A DNA stretch of 31,165 nt from an uncultured Rhodospirillaceae bacterium (GCA_937916005.1 CALGIA010000535.1:1-31165); one strand, 5' to 3'; shown: positions 22,425 through 30,693, numbered from the stretch's first letter. Translations and numbers: made by a program. Notes: generated by a model from the sequence alone, not told the origin.

Positions 22425-23254
22425 CCGCGCGGCTTGACGCCCTGGCAATCCTTGGCGGGATTGCCGACGCGCCGGACGCCCCGATCGATTTGGGCGAGGC
22501 CGCGCTGGCGCTCGCCTTGCTTGACCGCCCACGCGCCGCTCCGGCGCGGTATCGCATTCATCTGGAAGAGCTTTCGCGCGACGTGGGCAAACTGGCGGAC
22601 GCGGCCGGAGAAGATCTGCAAGACCGGGTCAACGTGCTGAATAGCGTAATATTCGGTCAGCACGGCTATGAGGGCGACAGCCTGACCTATGACGATATAC
22701 AGAATGCCAACCTGATCCGGGTGATCGACCGGCGCAAGGGTCTGCCCGTCGCATTGGGGATTCTATACATCCAGACCGCCAGGGCGCAGGGCTGGGAAGC
22801 GGTTGGGCTCAATTTCCCGGGACATTTCCTGGTCCGGCTCGACGGCGACCGCGATCGGCTCGTGGTCGATCCGTTCCATAACGGCCTGGTGAGGGGGGCT
22901 GCGGAATTGCGCGAACTTCTCAAACTCAATGCCGGGCTCGATGCGGAATTATCGCCCCACCATTACGATACGGTGTCGGACCGCGATATCCTCATTCGGC
23001 TGCAAAACAACATCAAGATCCGGAACATTCAGGACGGCAGGCTGGAACAGGCCATGGACACAGTCCGGGGAATGCTGCTATTCGCGCCGGAGATTTCCTC
23101 GCTTTGGCATGAGGCAGGCGCGCTCAATCTGCAGCTCGGAAATTTTCTGGCCGCGATCGAGGCCTTCGAGCGCTTCATCGGACTTTGCGGCCAGGAGGAA
23201 GCGCGCCATCGGGCCGCATCCATCGTACAATCAATTCGCGCGCGGCTGAATTAG
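22421..23254 (+). CDS. SirB1/transglutaminase-like protein with C-terminal TPR-like region
   Basis: A 277-residue protein of the SirB1 N-terminal family. Residues about 30-180 contain the family pattern: DLQDRVNVLNSVIFGQHGYEGD, RVIDRRKGLPVALGILYI, VGLNFPGHFLVRL and LVVDPFHNG. Residues about 188-277 look like two or three tetratricopeptide-type helices (RLQNNIKIRNIQDGRLEQAM, then ALNLQLGNFLAAIEAFERFI). The fold is transglutaminase-related, but no Cys is present at the expected nucleophile region around KGLPVALG, so protease or transglutaminase activity is doubtful. No function is established. The start is TTG at 22421, overlapping the previous stop as TTGA, with no better in-frame start before the conserved region. 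It probably belongs to the rsmI-gshB transcript. Confidence 0.85.
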   Translation: MTARLDALAILGGIADAPDAPIDLGEAALALALLDRPRAAPARYRIHLEELSRDVGKLADAAGEDLQDRVNVLNSVIFGQHGYEGDSLTYDDIQNANLIRVIDRRKGLPVALGILYIQTARAQGWEAVGLNFPGHFLVRLDGDRDRLVVDPFHNGLVRGAAELRELLKLNAGLDAELSPHHYDTVSDRDILIRLQNNIKIRNIQDGRLEQAMDTVRGMLLFAPEISSLWHEAGALNLQLGNFLAAIEAFERFIGLCGQEEARHRAASIVQSIRARLN

Positions 23255-23281
23255 AAATACAGGACCTTAAGGATAACCATC

Positions 23282-24247
23282 ATGAGCCTCGCCGTCGCCA
23301 TTCAGATGGACCCTATCGATGACATCAACATCGACGCCGACAGCACCTTCGCGCTTGCGCTGGAGGCGCAAAAGCGCGGCCATGCGCTGTTTCATTACCT
23401 GCCGCAGGATCTGGTGTTTCGAAACCATCGGCTCTACGCCCGGACCCGCCCGATGGAAGTGCGCCGCGAACATGGCAACCATTTCACCCTGGGCAAAGCC
23501 CAGACGCTGGATCTGGCGACCGCCGATATCGTGCTGATGCGTCAGGACCCGCCCTTTGACATGGCCTATATCACCGCGACCCATCTGCTGGAGCATATCC
23601 ACCCGCGAACCCTGGTGGTGAACGACCCGATCCATGTTCGGAACGCGCCCGAAAAACTGTTCGTCACTCATTTCGAAGGGGTCATGCCGCCGACGCTGAT
23701 TACAACCAACCGGGATGAAATCCTCGATTTCCGGAAAGAATATGAAGACATCATCGTCAAGCCGCTTTTCGGCAATGGCGGCGCGGGCGTATTCCACGTC
23801 AAGCCGGACGACGAAAACCTGTCGTCGCTGCTGGAAATGTTCACGCAAATGTATCGTGAGCCCATCATTATCCAGAAATATCTGCCGGAAATTCGCCAGG
23901 GCGACAAGCGCATCATCCTCGTCGATGGCGTTCCGGCGGGCGGCGTCAACCGCATACCGTCACAAGGCGAGGCGCGGGCGAATTTTCATGCCGGCGGCGC
24001 GGCGGGCAAAACCGACCTGACCAAACGCGAACGGGAAATCTGCGAAGCCATCGGCCCGGCCCTGTCGGAACGTGGCCTGATATTTGTCGGCATCGACGTG
24101 ATCGGCGATTACCTGACCGAAATCAACGTGACCTCGCCGACCGGTATCCAGGAAATCAACCGGCTGGACGGTATCGAGATCGAAGCCATGATCTGGGACG
24201 CCATCGAACGCCGCTTCGAAGCCACAAGAGATACAAGACCGAGCTGA
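23282..24247 (+). CDS. gshB: Glutathione synthetase
   Basis: ATP-grasp ligase joining glycine to gamma-glutamylcysteine, the final step of glutathione synthesis. The 321-residue length is normal. It begins MSLAVAIQMDPIDDINIDAD, the typical N-terminal domain. The ATP-grasp part shows IVKPLFGNGGAGVF (about residues 157-170) and PAGGVNRIPSQGEARANFHAGG, and the metal-binding ITEIN-like segment DYLTEINVTSPTG near the C-terminus. ATG at 23282 has AAGGA nine bases upstream. It follows the SirB1-like gene after 27 bases. Its stop codon lies in the first copy of an 11-base triple repeat. The assignment is secure. Confidence 0.97.
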   Translation: MSLAVAIQMDPIDDINIDADSTFALALEAQKRGHALFHYLPQDLVFRNHRLYARTRPMEVRREHGNHFTLGKAQTLDLATADIVLMRQDPPFDMAYITATHLLEHIHPRTLVVNDPIHVRNAPEKLFVTHFEGVMPPTLITTNRDEILDFRKEYEDIIVKPLFGNGGAGVFHVKPDDENLSSLLEMFTQMYREPIIIQKYLPEIRQGDKRIILVDGVPAGGVNRIPSQGEARANFHAGGAAGKTDLTKREREICEAIGPALSERGLIFVGIDVIGDYLTEINVTSPTGIQEINRLDGIEIEAMIWDAIERRFEATRDTRPS

Positions 24248-24277
24248 TTTCGGGCTGATTTCGGGTTGATTTCAGGG
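24245..24277. repeat. 11-base triple tandem repeat at the gshB stop codon
   Basis: Three adjacent units of TGATTTCGGGC, TGATTTCGGGT and TGATTTCAGGG. The first TGA is the gshB stop. The remaining 165 bases to the comM ATG hold no recognisable gene. Confidence 0.8.
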
Positions 24278-24443
24278 CTTGCACAACCGCGCGGCTTCCT
24301 GCTACGGTAATCGGAACAAATACAGAACATCCAATTCTGGGCGATTTCGCATGGATTCCGGTATTCCCGCATTGATTGAAGACGGGCTTTCGGCGCACTC
24401 TGCTTCCCCAAACGGTTCATTCGTCGGGAAAAGGTCGCCCAAA

Positions 24444-25973
24444 ATGGTCGCGCGCGTTTTCACCGTCGCGTTTTCGGGCATCGATGTGATCGAGGTCGGC
24501 GCCGAGGCGCAGATGTCGTCCGGGTTGCCGGCCTTCACCATTGTCGGCCTGCCCGACAAGGCCGTCGCCGAATCCCGCGAACGGGTGCGTGGTGCGCTGG
24601 CGTCCATCGGACTATCGCTGCCGCCGAAACATATTTCGATCAATCTGGCGCCGGCCGATGTGTTGAAAGAAGGCAGCCATTTCGATCTGCCCATCGCGCT
24701 GGCGCTTTTGATCGCCATGGATGTGGTTCCCGCCGACGCCGTCGAAAATTATGTGGCGCTGGGTGAATTATCGCTGGATGGCGGGATCAACCGTGTTTCG
24801 GGCGTTCTGGCCGCGGCGCTTGGCGCGGCCGGCGCCGGGCGCGGCATCATCTGTCCCGCATCTTCGGGGGGCGAGGCGGCCTGGGCCGGCGGGATCGACG
24901 TTCTGGCGCCCGCGTCGCTGTTGGCGCTGATCAACCATTTCCGCGGCAGCCAGGTTTTGAGCCCGCCGGAAGCACGGCTTGAAACCGATGATGCGCCGAT
25001 CCCGGATCTGCGTGAAATCAAGGGACAGGAAACCGCCAAGCGTGCGCTTGAAATTACCGCCGCGGGCGGACACAATCTGCTGCTGATCGGCCCGCCCGGG
25101 TCGGGCAAATCCATGCTGGCGGCCCGGCTGCCCGGGCTGTTGCCGCCCCTGTCGCCGGCCGAAGCGCTGGAAGTGACCATGATCCATTCCGTCGCCGGCA
25201 TATTGGAAGGCGGGCGGCTGATGCGCCGGCGTCCGTTCCGCGACCCCCACCAGACCGCATCGCTGCCGGCCCTGGTCGGCGGCGGCATGAAGGCGCGGCC
25301 GGGCGAAATATCCCTGGCCCATAACGGCGTGCTGTTTCTCGACGAACTGCCTGAATTCAACCGCGCGGCGCTGGAAGGGTTGCGTCAGCCCCTGGAATCG
25401 GGCCGCGCGATCATCGCGCGCGCCAACAACCATGTGGCCTATCCGGCGCGGGTCCAGCTTGTGGCGGCGATGAATCCGTGCCGCTGCGGCTATCTCGACG
25501 ACCCGGCCCTGGCGTGCAGCCGCGCGCCGCGCTGCGCCGGGGATTACCAATCCAAAATTTCCGGCCCCCTGTTTGACCGCATTGATCTCCATGTGGAAGT
25601 ACCGTCGGTGAACCCCGCCGACCTGGCCCTGCCGCCCCCGGCGGAGGGCACGGCCGAGATTGCCGCGCGCGTAATGGCGGCGCGGAAGATTCAAACCGCG
25701 CGCTTCGCCGCGTTCGCCGAAAACAAGGGCCGTAACCCTATCCGCGTAAACGCCGAGGCGGATGGTGAGATTCTGGAAAAAATCGCCGCGCCCGACGCCC
25801 AGGGCCGCGCGCTACTGGTGGAGGCCGCGGATCGCATGCATCTTTCGGCCCGTGGGTATCATCGCGTCTTGCGCGTTGCCCGCACCCTGGCCGATCTGGA
25901 AGCCACCGAAACAATCTCCCGGCTTCACATCGCCGAGGCGTTGAGTTATCGCCGCACCGCGCCGGGACGATAA
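24444..25973 (+). CDS. comM: ComM/YifB family AAA+ ATPase
   Basis: Magnesium-chelatase-like AAA+ protein of 509 residues. ComM is a hexameric helicase that promotes branch migration during natural transformation, although many non-transformable bacteria also carry it. The N-terminal Lon-protease-like domain (residues 1-170: GIDVIEVGAEAQMSSGLPAF, VGLPDKAVAESRERVRGAL) precedes the AAA core. That core has Walker A GPPGSGKS (216-223), Walker B LFLDELPEF, and a Cys-rich insert CRCGYLDDPALACSRAPRC. The C-terminal helical domain has LSARGYHRVLRVARTLADLE. ATG at 24444 gives the usual MVARVFTVAF start; an upstream start at 24279 would add 55 non-conserved residues. It converges with the HIT gene, six bases between stops. 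Confidence 0.95.
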   Translation: MVARVFTVAFSGIDVIEVGAEAQMSSGLPAFTIVGLPDKAVAESRERVRGALASIGLSLPPKHISINLAPADVLKEGSHFDLPIALALLIAMDVVPADAVENYVALGELSLDGGINRVSGVLAAALGAAGAGRGIICPASSGGEAAWAGGIDVLAPASLLALINHFRGSQVLSPPEARLETDDAPIPDLREIKGQETAKRALEITAAGGHNLLLIGPPGSGKSMLAARLPGLLPPLSPAEALEVTMIHSVAGILEGGRLMRRRPFRDPHQTASLPALVGGGMKARPGEISLAHNGVLFLDELPEFNRAALEGLRQPLESGRAIIARANNHVAYPARVQLVAAMNPCRCGYLDDPALACSRAPRCAGDYQSKISGPLFDRIDLHVEVPSVNPADLALPPPAEGTAEIAARVMAARKIQTARFAAFAENKGRNPIRVNAEADGEILEKIAAPDAQGRALLVEAADRMHLSARGYHRVLRVARTLADLEATETISRLHIAEALSYRRTAPGR

Positions 25974-25979
25974 TTCCTG

Positions 25980-26375
25980 TCAGGACCGCCGGTAATTGGT
26001 CCCCGGCGGCAGGGCGCCGTCTTCCAGCATGGGGCCGAGCGGGCGGCCGGCAAAAATGTGAAAATGCAGATGCATGACTTCCTGGTGGGCATCGCGGCCC
26101 TTGTTGGCCAGCACCCGGTAGCCGCCGCCGGTCAGCCCGAGTTCCCGGGCGGTGGCGCCGATGGCGCGCATCAGCCCGGCCTGTTCGTCGGCGGTCGCAT
26201 CGGCCGAGAATTCATCGATTGAAACATAGGGCCCCTTGGGGATCACCAGGACATGGACCGGCGCCTGGGGGTTGATGTCGCGGAACGCCAGGGCGAAATC
26301 GTCTTCATAGACTTTATCGCAGGGCAGGTCGCCCCGCAGGATTTTGGCGAACACGTTGTTCTGGTCATATTCCAT
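25980..26375 (-). CDS. HIT family nucleotide-binding hydrolase (Hint-like)
   Basis: Histidine-triad protein of 131 residues, resembling bacterial HinT-like purine nucleoside phosphoramidases. The HIT motif HLHFHIFA near residues 109-116 holds the catalytic His triad. The N-terminus has FAKILRGDLPCDKVYEDD and AFRDINPQAPVHVLVIPK, conserved in the Hint branch, and the C-terminus has GRPLGPML. ATG at 26375 has GAGGG eight bases before the codon; a GTG at 26384 is less likely. It lies 15 bases after hisE on the same strand, as the last gene of the his operon; a hisE-HIT pairing is seen in other alphaproteobacteria. Substrate is unknown. Confidence 0.94.
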   Translation of the reverse strand: MEYDQNNVFAKILRGDLPCDKVYEDDFALAFRDINPQAPVHVLVIPKGPYVSIDEFSADATADEQAGLMRAIGATARELGLTGGGYRVLANKGRDAHQEVMHLHFHIFAGRPLGPMLEDGALPPGTNYRRS

Positions 26376-26390
26376 ATGATCCACCCTCTT

Positions 26391-26708
26391 TTATCGGCTG
26401 TTTTTTTCGTCGATCCCGGATACGCCTTCGCGCCGGGCCAGCTCGGCCCATATATCGTCGGGGGCAATCCCGGCATCGGCCCAGGCGACCAGCAGGTGAT
26501 ACAGCACATCGGCGCTTTCCGCCGTCAGCGCCTCTTTGTCGCCCTCGGTCGCGGCAATGACGGCCTCAATGGCCTCTTCGCCAAATTTGCGCGCGATGCG
26601 CGACCTGCCGTCGGAAAGCAGCTTCGCCGTATAGGATGATTTCGGGTCAGCGCCACGGCGCGATTCAATCACCGCGAACAGCCGGTCAAGAATTTCTGAC
26701 GATGTCAT
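26391..26708 (-). CDS. hisE: Phosphoribosyl-ATP pyrophosphohydrolase
   Basis: Second step of histidine biosynthesis, removing pyrophosphate from phosphoribosyl-ATP. The 105-residue protein is a stand-alone HisE, not fused to HisI. The all-alpha MazG-like fold has LDRLFAVIESRRGADPKSSYTAKL at the N-terminus, then IARKFGEEAIEAVIAA with the metal-binding Glu residues, and SADVLYHLLVAWADAG. ATG at 26708 is the only sensible start. It is separated from hisF by 80 bases containing a 13-base tandem duplication. The assignment is secure. Confidence 0.97.
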   Translation of the reverse strand: MTSSEILDRLFAVIESRRGADPKSSYTAKLLSDGRSRIARKFGEEAIEAVIAATEGDKEALTAESADVLYHLLVAWADAGIAPDDIWAELARREGVSGIDEKNSR

Positions 26709-26770
26709 TGGCCCATACCCATCAAAAGGATATTCCGGATATCAGATTTGTCGCCGCCTGTCACGATGGC

Positions 26771-26796
26771 GCCCATCAAAGACGCCCATCAAAGAC
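26771..26796. repeat. 13-base tandem duplication at the hisF stop codon
   Basis: Two exact copies of GCCCATCAAAGAC (26771-26783 and 26784-26796). The second spans the hisF stop codon. A related CCCATCAAAAGG occurs near 26718, just upstream of hisE. Confidence 0.85.
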
Positions 26797-27547
26797 GCAT
26801 GGCGATCCCGGCGTTGATCATGTGTTGCTTGGCTTCGGCGATGGTGAATTCGCCGAAATGAAATATCGACGCCGCCAGGACGGCGGTGGCGTGGCCTTCC
26901 CGCACCCCATCGACGAGATGATCGAGGGTGCCGACCCCACCCGAGGCAATGACGGGAACCGTGACGGCATCGGCGACGGCCCGGGTCAGGGGCAGGTTAT
27001 ACCCCTGGCGAGTGCCGTCCCGATCCATGGATGTCAGCAATATTTCGCCCGCGCCCAATTCCGTCATGCGGCGCGCCCAGTCAATGGCGTCGATCCCGGT
27101 CGCATTGCGGCCGCCATGGGTGAAAATCTCGTACTTGCCGGGCCCGGTCGCCTTGGCGTCGATCGCCACGACAATGCATTGGGACCCGAATTTTTCCGCG
27201 GCCTCGCCGACCAGTTCCGGGTGATGCACGGCGGCCGTATTGATCGACACTTTGTCCGCCCCGGCCAGAAGAAGTTTCCTTATGTCTTCCACGGACCGAA
27301 CGCCGCCGCCGACGGTCAAGGGCATGAAGCATTGTTCCGCCGTGCCATTGACGACATCATAGAGAGTATCGCGGTTTTCATGGGACGCGGCGATATCGAG
27401 GAAACATAATTCGTCGGCGCCCTGCCGGTCATAGATTTTCGCCTGTTCCACCGGATCGCCGGCGTCGACCAGATCGACGAAATTGACGCCCTTGACGGTC
27501 CGGCCATCCTTGACGTCCAGACAGGGTATGATGCGGGCCTTCAGCAT
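26789..27547 (-). CDS. hisF: Imidazole glycerol phosphate synthase, cyclase subunit
   Basis: Cyclase half of the HisF-HisH complex, which makes imidazole glycerol phosphate and AICAR from PRFAR and glutamine-derived ammonia. The 252-residue TIM barrel starts MLKARIIPCLDVKDGRTVKGVNF, with catalytic Asp11. The second catalytic Asp falls in VVAIDAKATG near residue 130. Phosphate-binding loops include VGGGVRSVEDI and IASGGVGTLDHL. ATG at 27547 is clear from this conserved start. It follows hisA after seven bases. The assignment is secure. Confidence 0.98.
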   Translation of the reverse strand: MLKARIIPCLDVKDGRTVKGVNFVDLVDAGDPVEQAKIYDRQGADELCFLDIAASHENRDTLYDVVNGTAEQCFMPLTVGGGVRSVEDIRKLLLAGADKVSINTAAVHHPELVGEAAEKFGSQCIVVAIDAKATGPGKYEIFTHGGRNATGIDAIDWARRMTELGAGEILLTSMDRDGTRQGYNLPLTRAVADAVTVPVIASGGVGTLDHLVDGVREGHATAVLAASIFHFGEFTIAEAKQHMINAGIAMRL

Positions 27548-27554
27548 TGCGCGA

Positions 27555-28280
27555 TCATCCCGCCAGCACGGCAATGGCTTCGGCGGGGTCGATCCGGCCA
27601 TCATAGAGCGCGCGGCCGGAAATCAGGCCTTCGATACCGGCGTCCTCGTTGGCCTTGAGTTCGAGCAGATCGTTGATCGACGACACGCCGCCCGACGCGA
27701 TGATCGGCGTGGTCAGCGCAAAAGCGAGATCGACCGTCGCCTCGAGATTTATCCCGGTCATGACCCCGTCGCGATTGATATCGGTATAGACAATGGCGGC
27801 GACGCCCGCGTCTTCAAATCTGAGCGCCAGATCGAGCGCCTTGACGTTGGAGGTGGTCGCCCACCCCTCGACCGCCACATTGCCGTCGCGGGCATCAATG
27901 CCGACCACGATACGCCCCGGGTGACGGCGGCAGGCTTCGATCACCAGTTCCGGTTCAGTCAGCGCCACGGTTCCGAGAATGACCCGGCGAACCCCGGCGT
28001 CGAGCCAACGGTCAATGGTTTCGAGGTCGCGGATTCCCCCGCCGAGCTGGACCGGGATATCGATGGCGGAAAGAATGGAATCGACCGCGTCGGCGTTCAC
28101 GGGGCGGCCTTCGAACGCACCGTTGAGATCAACCAGATGCAGCCAGCCAAAACCGACATCGCGAAACGCGCGGGCCTGGTCGGCTGGACTATCGTTGAAC
28201 ACCGTGGCCGCGTTCATGTCGCCACGCAAGAGACGGACGCACAGCCCATCCTTGATATCGATTGCGGGATAAAGAATCAC
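27555..28280 (-). CDS. hisA: Phosphoribosylformimino-AICAR-phosphate isomerase
   Basis: Amadori-type isomerase converting ProFAR to PRFAR in histidine biosynthesis. The 241-residue TIM barrel starts ILYPAIDIKDGLCVRL with catalytic Asp8. The second catalytic Asp falls in VVGIDARDGNVAVEGW near residue 128, and VQLGGGIRDLETID and IIASGGVSSINDL are phosphate loops. The start is GTG at 28280, overlapping the stop of the upstream GNAT gene as GTGA, so translation is likely coupled. hisF follows after seven bases. The assignment is secure. Confidence 0.98.
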   Translation of the reverse strand: MILYPAIDIKDGLCVRLLRGDMNAATVFNDSPADQARAFRDVGFGWLHLVDLNGAFEGRPVNADAVDSILSAIDIPVQLGGGIRDLETIDRWLDAGVRRVILGTVALTEPELVIEACRRHPGRIVVGIDARDGNVAVEGWATTSNVKALDLALRFEDAGVAAIVYTDINRDGVMTGINLEATVDLAFALTTPIIASGGVSSINDLLELKANEDAGIEGLISGRALYDGRIDPAEAIAVLAG

Positions 28281-28864
28281 TTCGTTGTTTCCGTTAATTT
28301 GACGGGCGCGTCTATCGCTGTCTGACCGCGCCGGGCGCCGCGACGCGCGGCAAGCCGCTTGGTATAATACCCACCCGATATTATTTTTCCGCCGACGGTG
28401 GCGTAGTTTGGGTTTGTGCCCCAGCGTTCGTAGCCGAGGGATTCATAAAGCTGGATCGCAGCGGTTTGGCTGTCGCGCACGTCGAGATTTAGAAACCGGA
28501 AGCCCAGATTGCGCGCCTCGTTTTCAACAGCGACCGTCAGATCACGCGCCAGGCCATGGCCACGCGCCCAGGGCGCAACGAAATTCGTGGTGATCGATAC
28601 GGCGAATGCCTGAGCTTCGTTGTTCTTGGGGGGCCGGATAAGCTGGGCCGAGCCGGCAACCCTGCCATCGAGCCGGCCAATGAAAAGAGTCCGCTCAGGC
28701 ACCAGCAACACGCCACGCCAGAAACGTTCCAGCACGCCCTGTGGCGGTGGCTTCAGCCAGCCAAACCCGCCGCCATCGACAATTGCCGTCTCGGTGGAAT
28801 CCACCAAATCGGCGATGTCTTCGTCGCTGAGCTGATCGACGATTTCTACAAATGTTTCCGCCAT
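28277..28864 (-). CDS. GNAT-family N-acetyltransferase within the his operon
   Basis: A 195-residue acetyl-CoA-dependent acetyltransferase of unknown substrate. From ATG 28864, the first 60 residues (AETFVEIVDQLSDEDIADLV, then GGFGWLKPP) lead into the GNAT core. Strand 4 with AVSITTNFVAPWARGHGLARDL contains the acetyl-CoA loop R-G-H-G-L-A, and the C-terminal half has RFLNLDVRDSQTAAIQLYESLGYERWG. It lies between hisH (seven bases) and hisA (GTGA overlap), so it is co-translated with histidine genes. A GNAT gene at this position is seen in some alphaproteobacteria, but I do not know a role in histidine metabolism. Confidence 0.88.
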   Translation of the reverse strand: MAETFVEIVDQLSDEDIADLVDSTETAIVDGGGFGWLKPPPQGVLERFWRGVLLVPERTLFIGRLDGRVAGSAQLIRPPKNNEAQAFAVSITTNFVAPWARGHGLARDLTVAVENEARNLGFRFLNLDVRDSQTAAIQLYESLGYERWGTNPNYATVGGKIISGGYYTKRLAARRGARRGQTAIDAPVKLTETTK

Positions 28865-28871
28865 GCGTCCC

Positions 28872-29516
28872 TCATGGTTTCCAGCCAAGAAAATTTTCAA
28901 TGAACTTCAGTCCGGTTTTCTGGCTTTTTTCCGGATGGAACTGGGTTCCAACCAGATTGTCCCGCCCCACCACCGCAACGATGTCGCCGGCATAATCAAC
29001 GCGCGCCAGAATCTGGTCCGGGCTGCCGCCCGACAAGGCATAGCCGTGGACGAAATATGTGTGCATGCCGCTGGAAATCCCCCGAAAGACGGGATGTTCC
29101 GGCGTGATGATGTCCAGGTCGTTCCATCCCATATGTGGAATTTTCAGAGTATGGTCGCGCGGTTTGATGGGGGTGATTTCGCCCTGGATCCACCCGAACC
29201 CCTGGTGAATTCCATGCTCAACGCCCCGTTCCGCCATCAGCTGCATGCCGACGCATATGCCGAGAAACGGTTTCCCATCATCAATGACGTTGCGCTCCAG
29301 GCTATCGCGCATGCCATCAAGTGCCGCAAGCCCCGCCATGCAGTCGCCGAACGCGCCGACACCGGGAAGAACAATATGGCTAGCCCGATCAAGGTCTTCG
29401 GGACGGTTGGTCACGATGATTTCCGCCCCGGTTCCAGCCGACACCGATGCGCGCTCAAACGCCTTGGCGGCCGAGCGGAGATTCCCCGATCCATAATCGA
29501 TGATCGCGACGGTCAT
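28872..29516 (-). CDS. hisH: Imidazole glycerol phosphate synthase, glutaminase subunit
   Basis: Class I glutamine amidotransferase that supplies ammonia to HisF. The 214-residue protein has the oxyanion segment LPGVGAFGDCM, nucleophile Cys88 in LGICVGMQLM, and the catalytic His194 and Glu196 in GTQFHPEKSQ. ATG at 29516 starts MTVAIIDYGSGNLRS, the family-typical opening. It follows the DUF2628 gene after 21 bases and precedes the GNAT gene by seven. The assignment is secure. Confidence 0.98.
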   Translation of the reverse strand: MTVAIIDYGSGNLRSAAKAFERASVSAGTGAEIIVTNRPEDLDRASHIVLPGVGAFGDCMAGLAALDGMRDSLERNVIDDGKPFLGICVGMQLMAERGVEHGIHQGFGWIQGEITPIKPRDHTLKIPHMGWNDLDIITPEHPVFRGISSGMHTYFVHGYALSGGSPDQILARVDYAGDIVAVVGRDNLVGTQFHPEKSQKTGLKFIENFLGWKP

Positions 29517-29537
29517 GACATTTGTTCCATGGTTCGG

Positions 29538-29957
29538 CTAAAGCCCGCCGATTGCCGCGCTCGAGTTTTGATTGAAAGGGCGCGGTTCATAAGGGTGCAA
29601 ATCAAAATAGCGGCGCATGGCGCCATCATGATCGCCAGCCGCAACAATTCCAGTCATCCGATGGCCGAGGACAGCCAGCTTCCTACGGCGCCAATCATTG
29701 GCGCTGAATCCAATAAACAGGGAGAACCCGGCGCCGGCGATAAAAACCGTGATCGGGTCCGCGCCGGCAAGATCGAGTCCGATATCCAGCAACAGCCCAG
29801 TGACAGTCACAATAAATAATGCCAGCCACAGCCTTTGATACAGCAGCCACAGCGGCGGGATCAGGAAAGCCGGCCAGGAAAACCCTTCCTTGACCAGTTT
29901 CGCCTCGGCGTCGGGCTCCCGGGAGCCTGGCCGGCAATGGACCGTGTAAACACGCAT
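29538..29957 (-). CDS. DUF2628 family membrane protein
   Basis: A 139-residue protein recognised as DUF2628, unknown function. From ATG 29957 it begins MRVYTVHCRPG. Residues about 25-45 have the family pattern LVKEGFSWPAFLIPPLWLLYQRLW. About 45-95 hold hydrophobic segments, and the C-terminus RRRKLAVLGHRMTGIVAAGD, then AMRRYFD, is cytoplasmic-looking. It lies between hisB and hisH on the same strand (gaps 51 and 21), an arrangement I recognise from other alphaproteobacterial his loci. No enzyme motif is visible. A longer start at 30002 is unlikely because it would overlap the hisB stop. Confidence 0.88.
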   Translation of the reverse strand: MRVYTVHCRPGSREPDAEAKLVKEGFSWPAFLIPPLWLLYQRLWLALFIVTVTGLLLDIGLDLAGADPITVFIAGAGFSLFIGFSANDWRRRKLAVLGHRMTGIVAAGDHDGAMRRYFDLHPYEPRPFNQNSSAAIGGL

Positions 29958-30008
29958 AAATATTTCAGCCTCAACCAATCGGAGCGCGTTCCGCCCCGGC
30001 ACGGAAGA

Positions 30009-30608
30009 TCAGTTTGTTTCGCCGAGGGTGCCTTTGGTGGACGGCACCGCGTCTGCGCTGCGTGGATCAATCGCCACCGCCTGTTTCAATGCCCGCGCCA
30101 GAGCCTTAAAACAGGATTCAACGATGTGGTGATTGTTTTCACCATAAAGATTTTCCACATGTACCGTCATGCCGGCTGCCTGGGCAAAGGCCTGGAACCA
30201 TTCCTTGAACAGCTCCGTATCCATGTCACCCAGCTTGGCGCGGGAAAATTCCACCCGCCAGACCAGGTAGGGGCGACCCGAAATATCGATGGTCACGCGG
30301 GACAGCGTCTCATCCATCGGTATTGTCGCGCAGCCGTACCGAACAATGCCGCGCCGGTCGCCGAGCGCCTGTTTGACAGCCTGCCCGATAGCAATACCGC
30401 TATCTTCCGTGGTGTGGTGATAGTCGATATGCAGATCACCGACCGCCTTCACCGCGAGATCAATCAGCCCGTGACGGGACAATTGTTCAAGCATGTGGTC
30501 GAGGAACCCGATGCCCGTCGCCACATCATAAACCCCGTCGCCGTCCAGATTAACCCGGACTTCGATTTCGGTTTCCTTGGTATTGCGCGCCACGCTTGCT
30601 TCGCGCAT
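30009..30608 (-). CDS. hisB: Imidazoleglycerol-phosphate dehydratase
   Basis: Sixth step of histidine biosynthesis, a manganese enzyme forming imidazole acetol phosphate. It is the monofunctional form, 199 residues. Metal and substrate motifs are GFLDHMLEQLSRHGL (His38, His46) and DYHHTTEDSGIAIGQ (His64, His65, Glu68), with the symmetric second half containing RVEFSRAKLGDMDTEL and HVENLYGENNHHIVESCFKALARAL. ATG at 30608 is followed by a typical EASVARNTKETEI start. It is the first his gene on this strand and diverges from hslV, sharing a 182-base upstream region. The assignment is secure. Confidence 0.98.
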   Translation of the reverse strand: MREASVARNTKETEIEVRVNLDGDGVYDVATGIGFLDHMLEQLSRHGLIDLAVKAVGDLHIDYHHTTEDSGIAIGQAVKQALGDRRGIVRYGCATIPMDETLSRVTIDISGRPYLVWRVEFSRAKLGDMDTELFKEWFQAFAQAAGMTVHVENLYGENNHHIVESCFKALARALKQAVAIDPRSADAVPSTKGTLGETN

Positions 30609-30693
30609 GGCCGTTCTCCCACTTCAAATGCGGCGCACTATTAGCAGGAAGCGTTGCCAAACGCCACTATCTCGATATAAGCCCAACAGCGGC

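Noticed and set aside
22421..23254. Active transglutaminase or protease
   Set aside because: The fold is related, but no Cys occurs around the expected nucleophile position (KGLPVALG), so no enzymatic activity is claimed.
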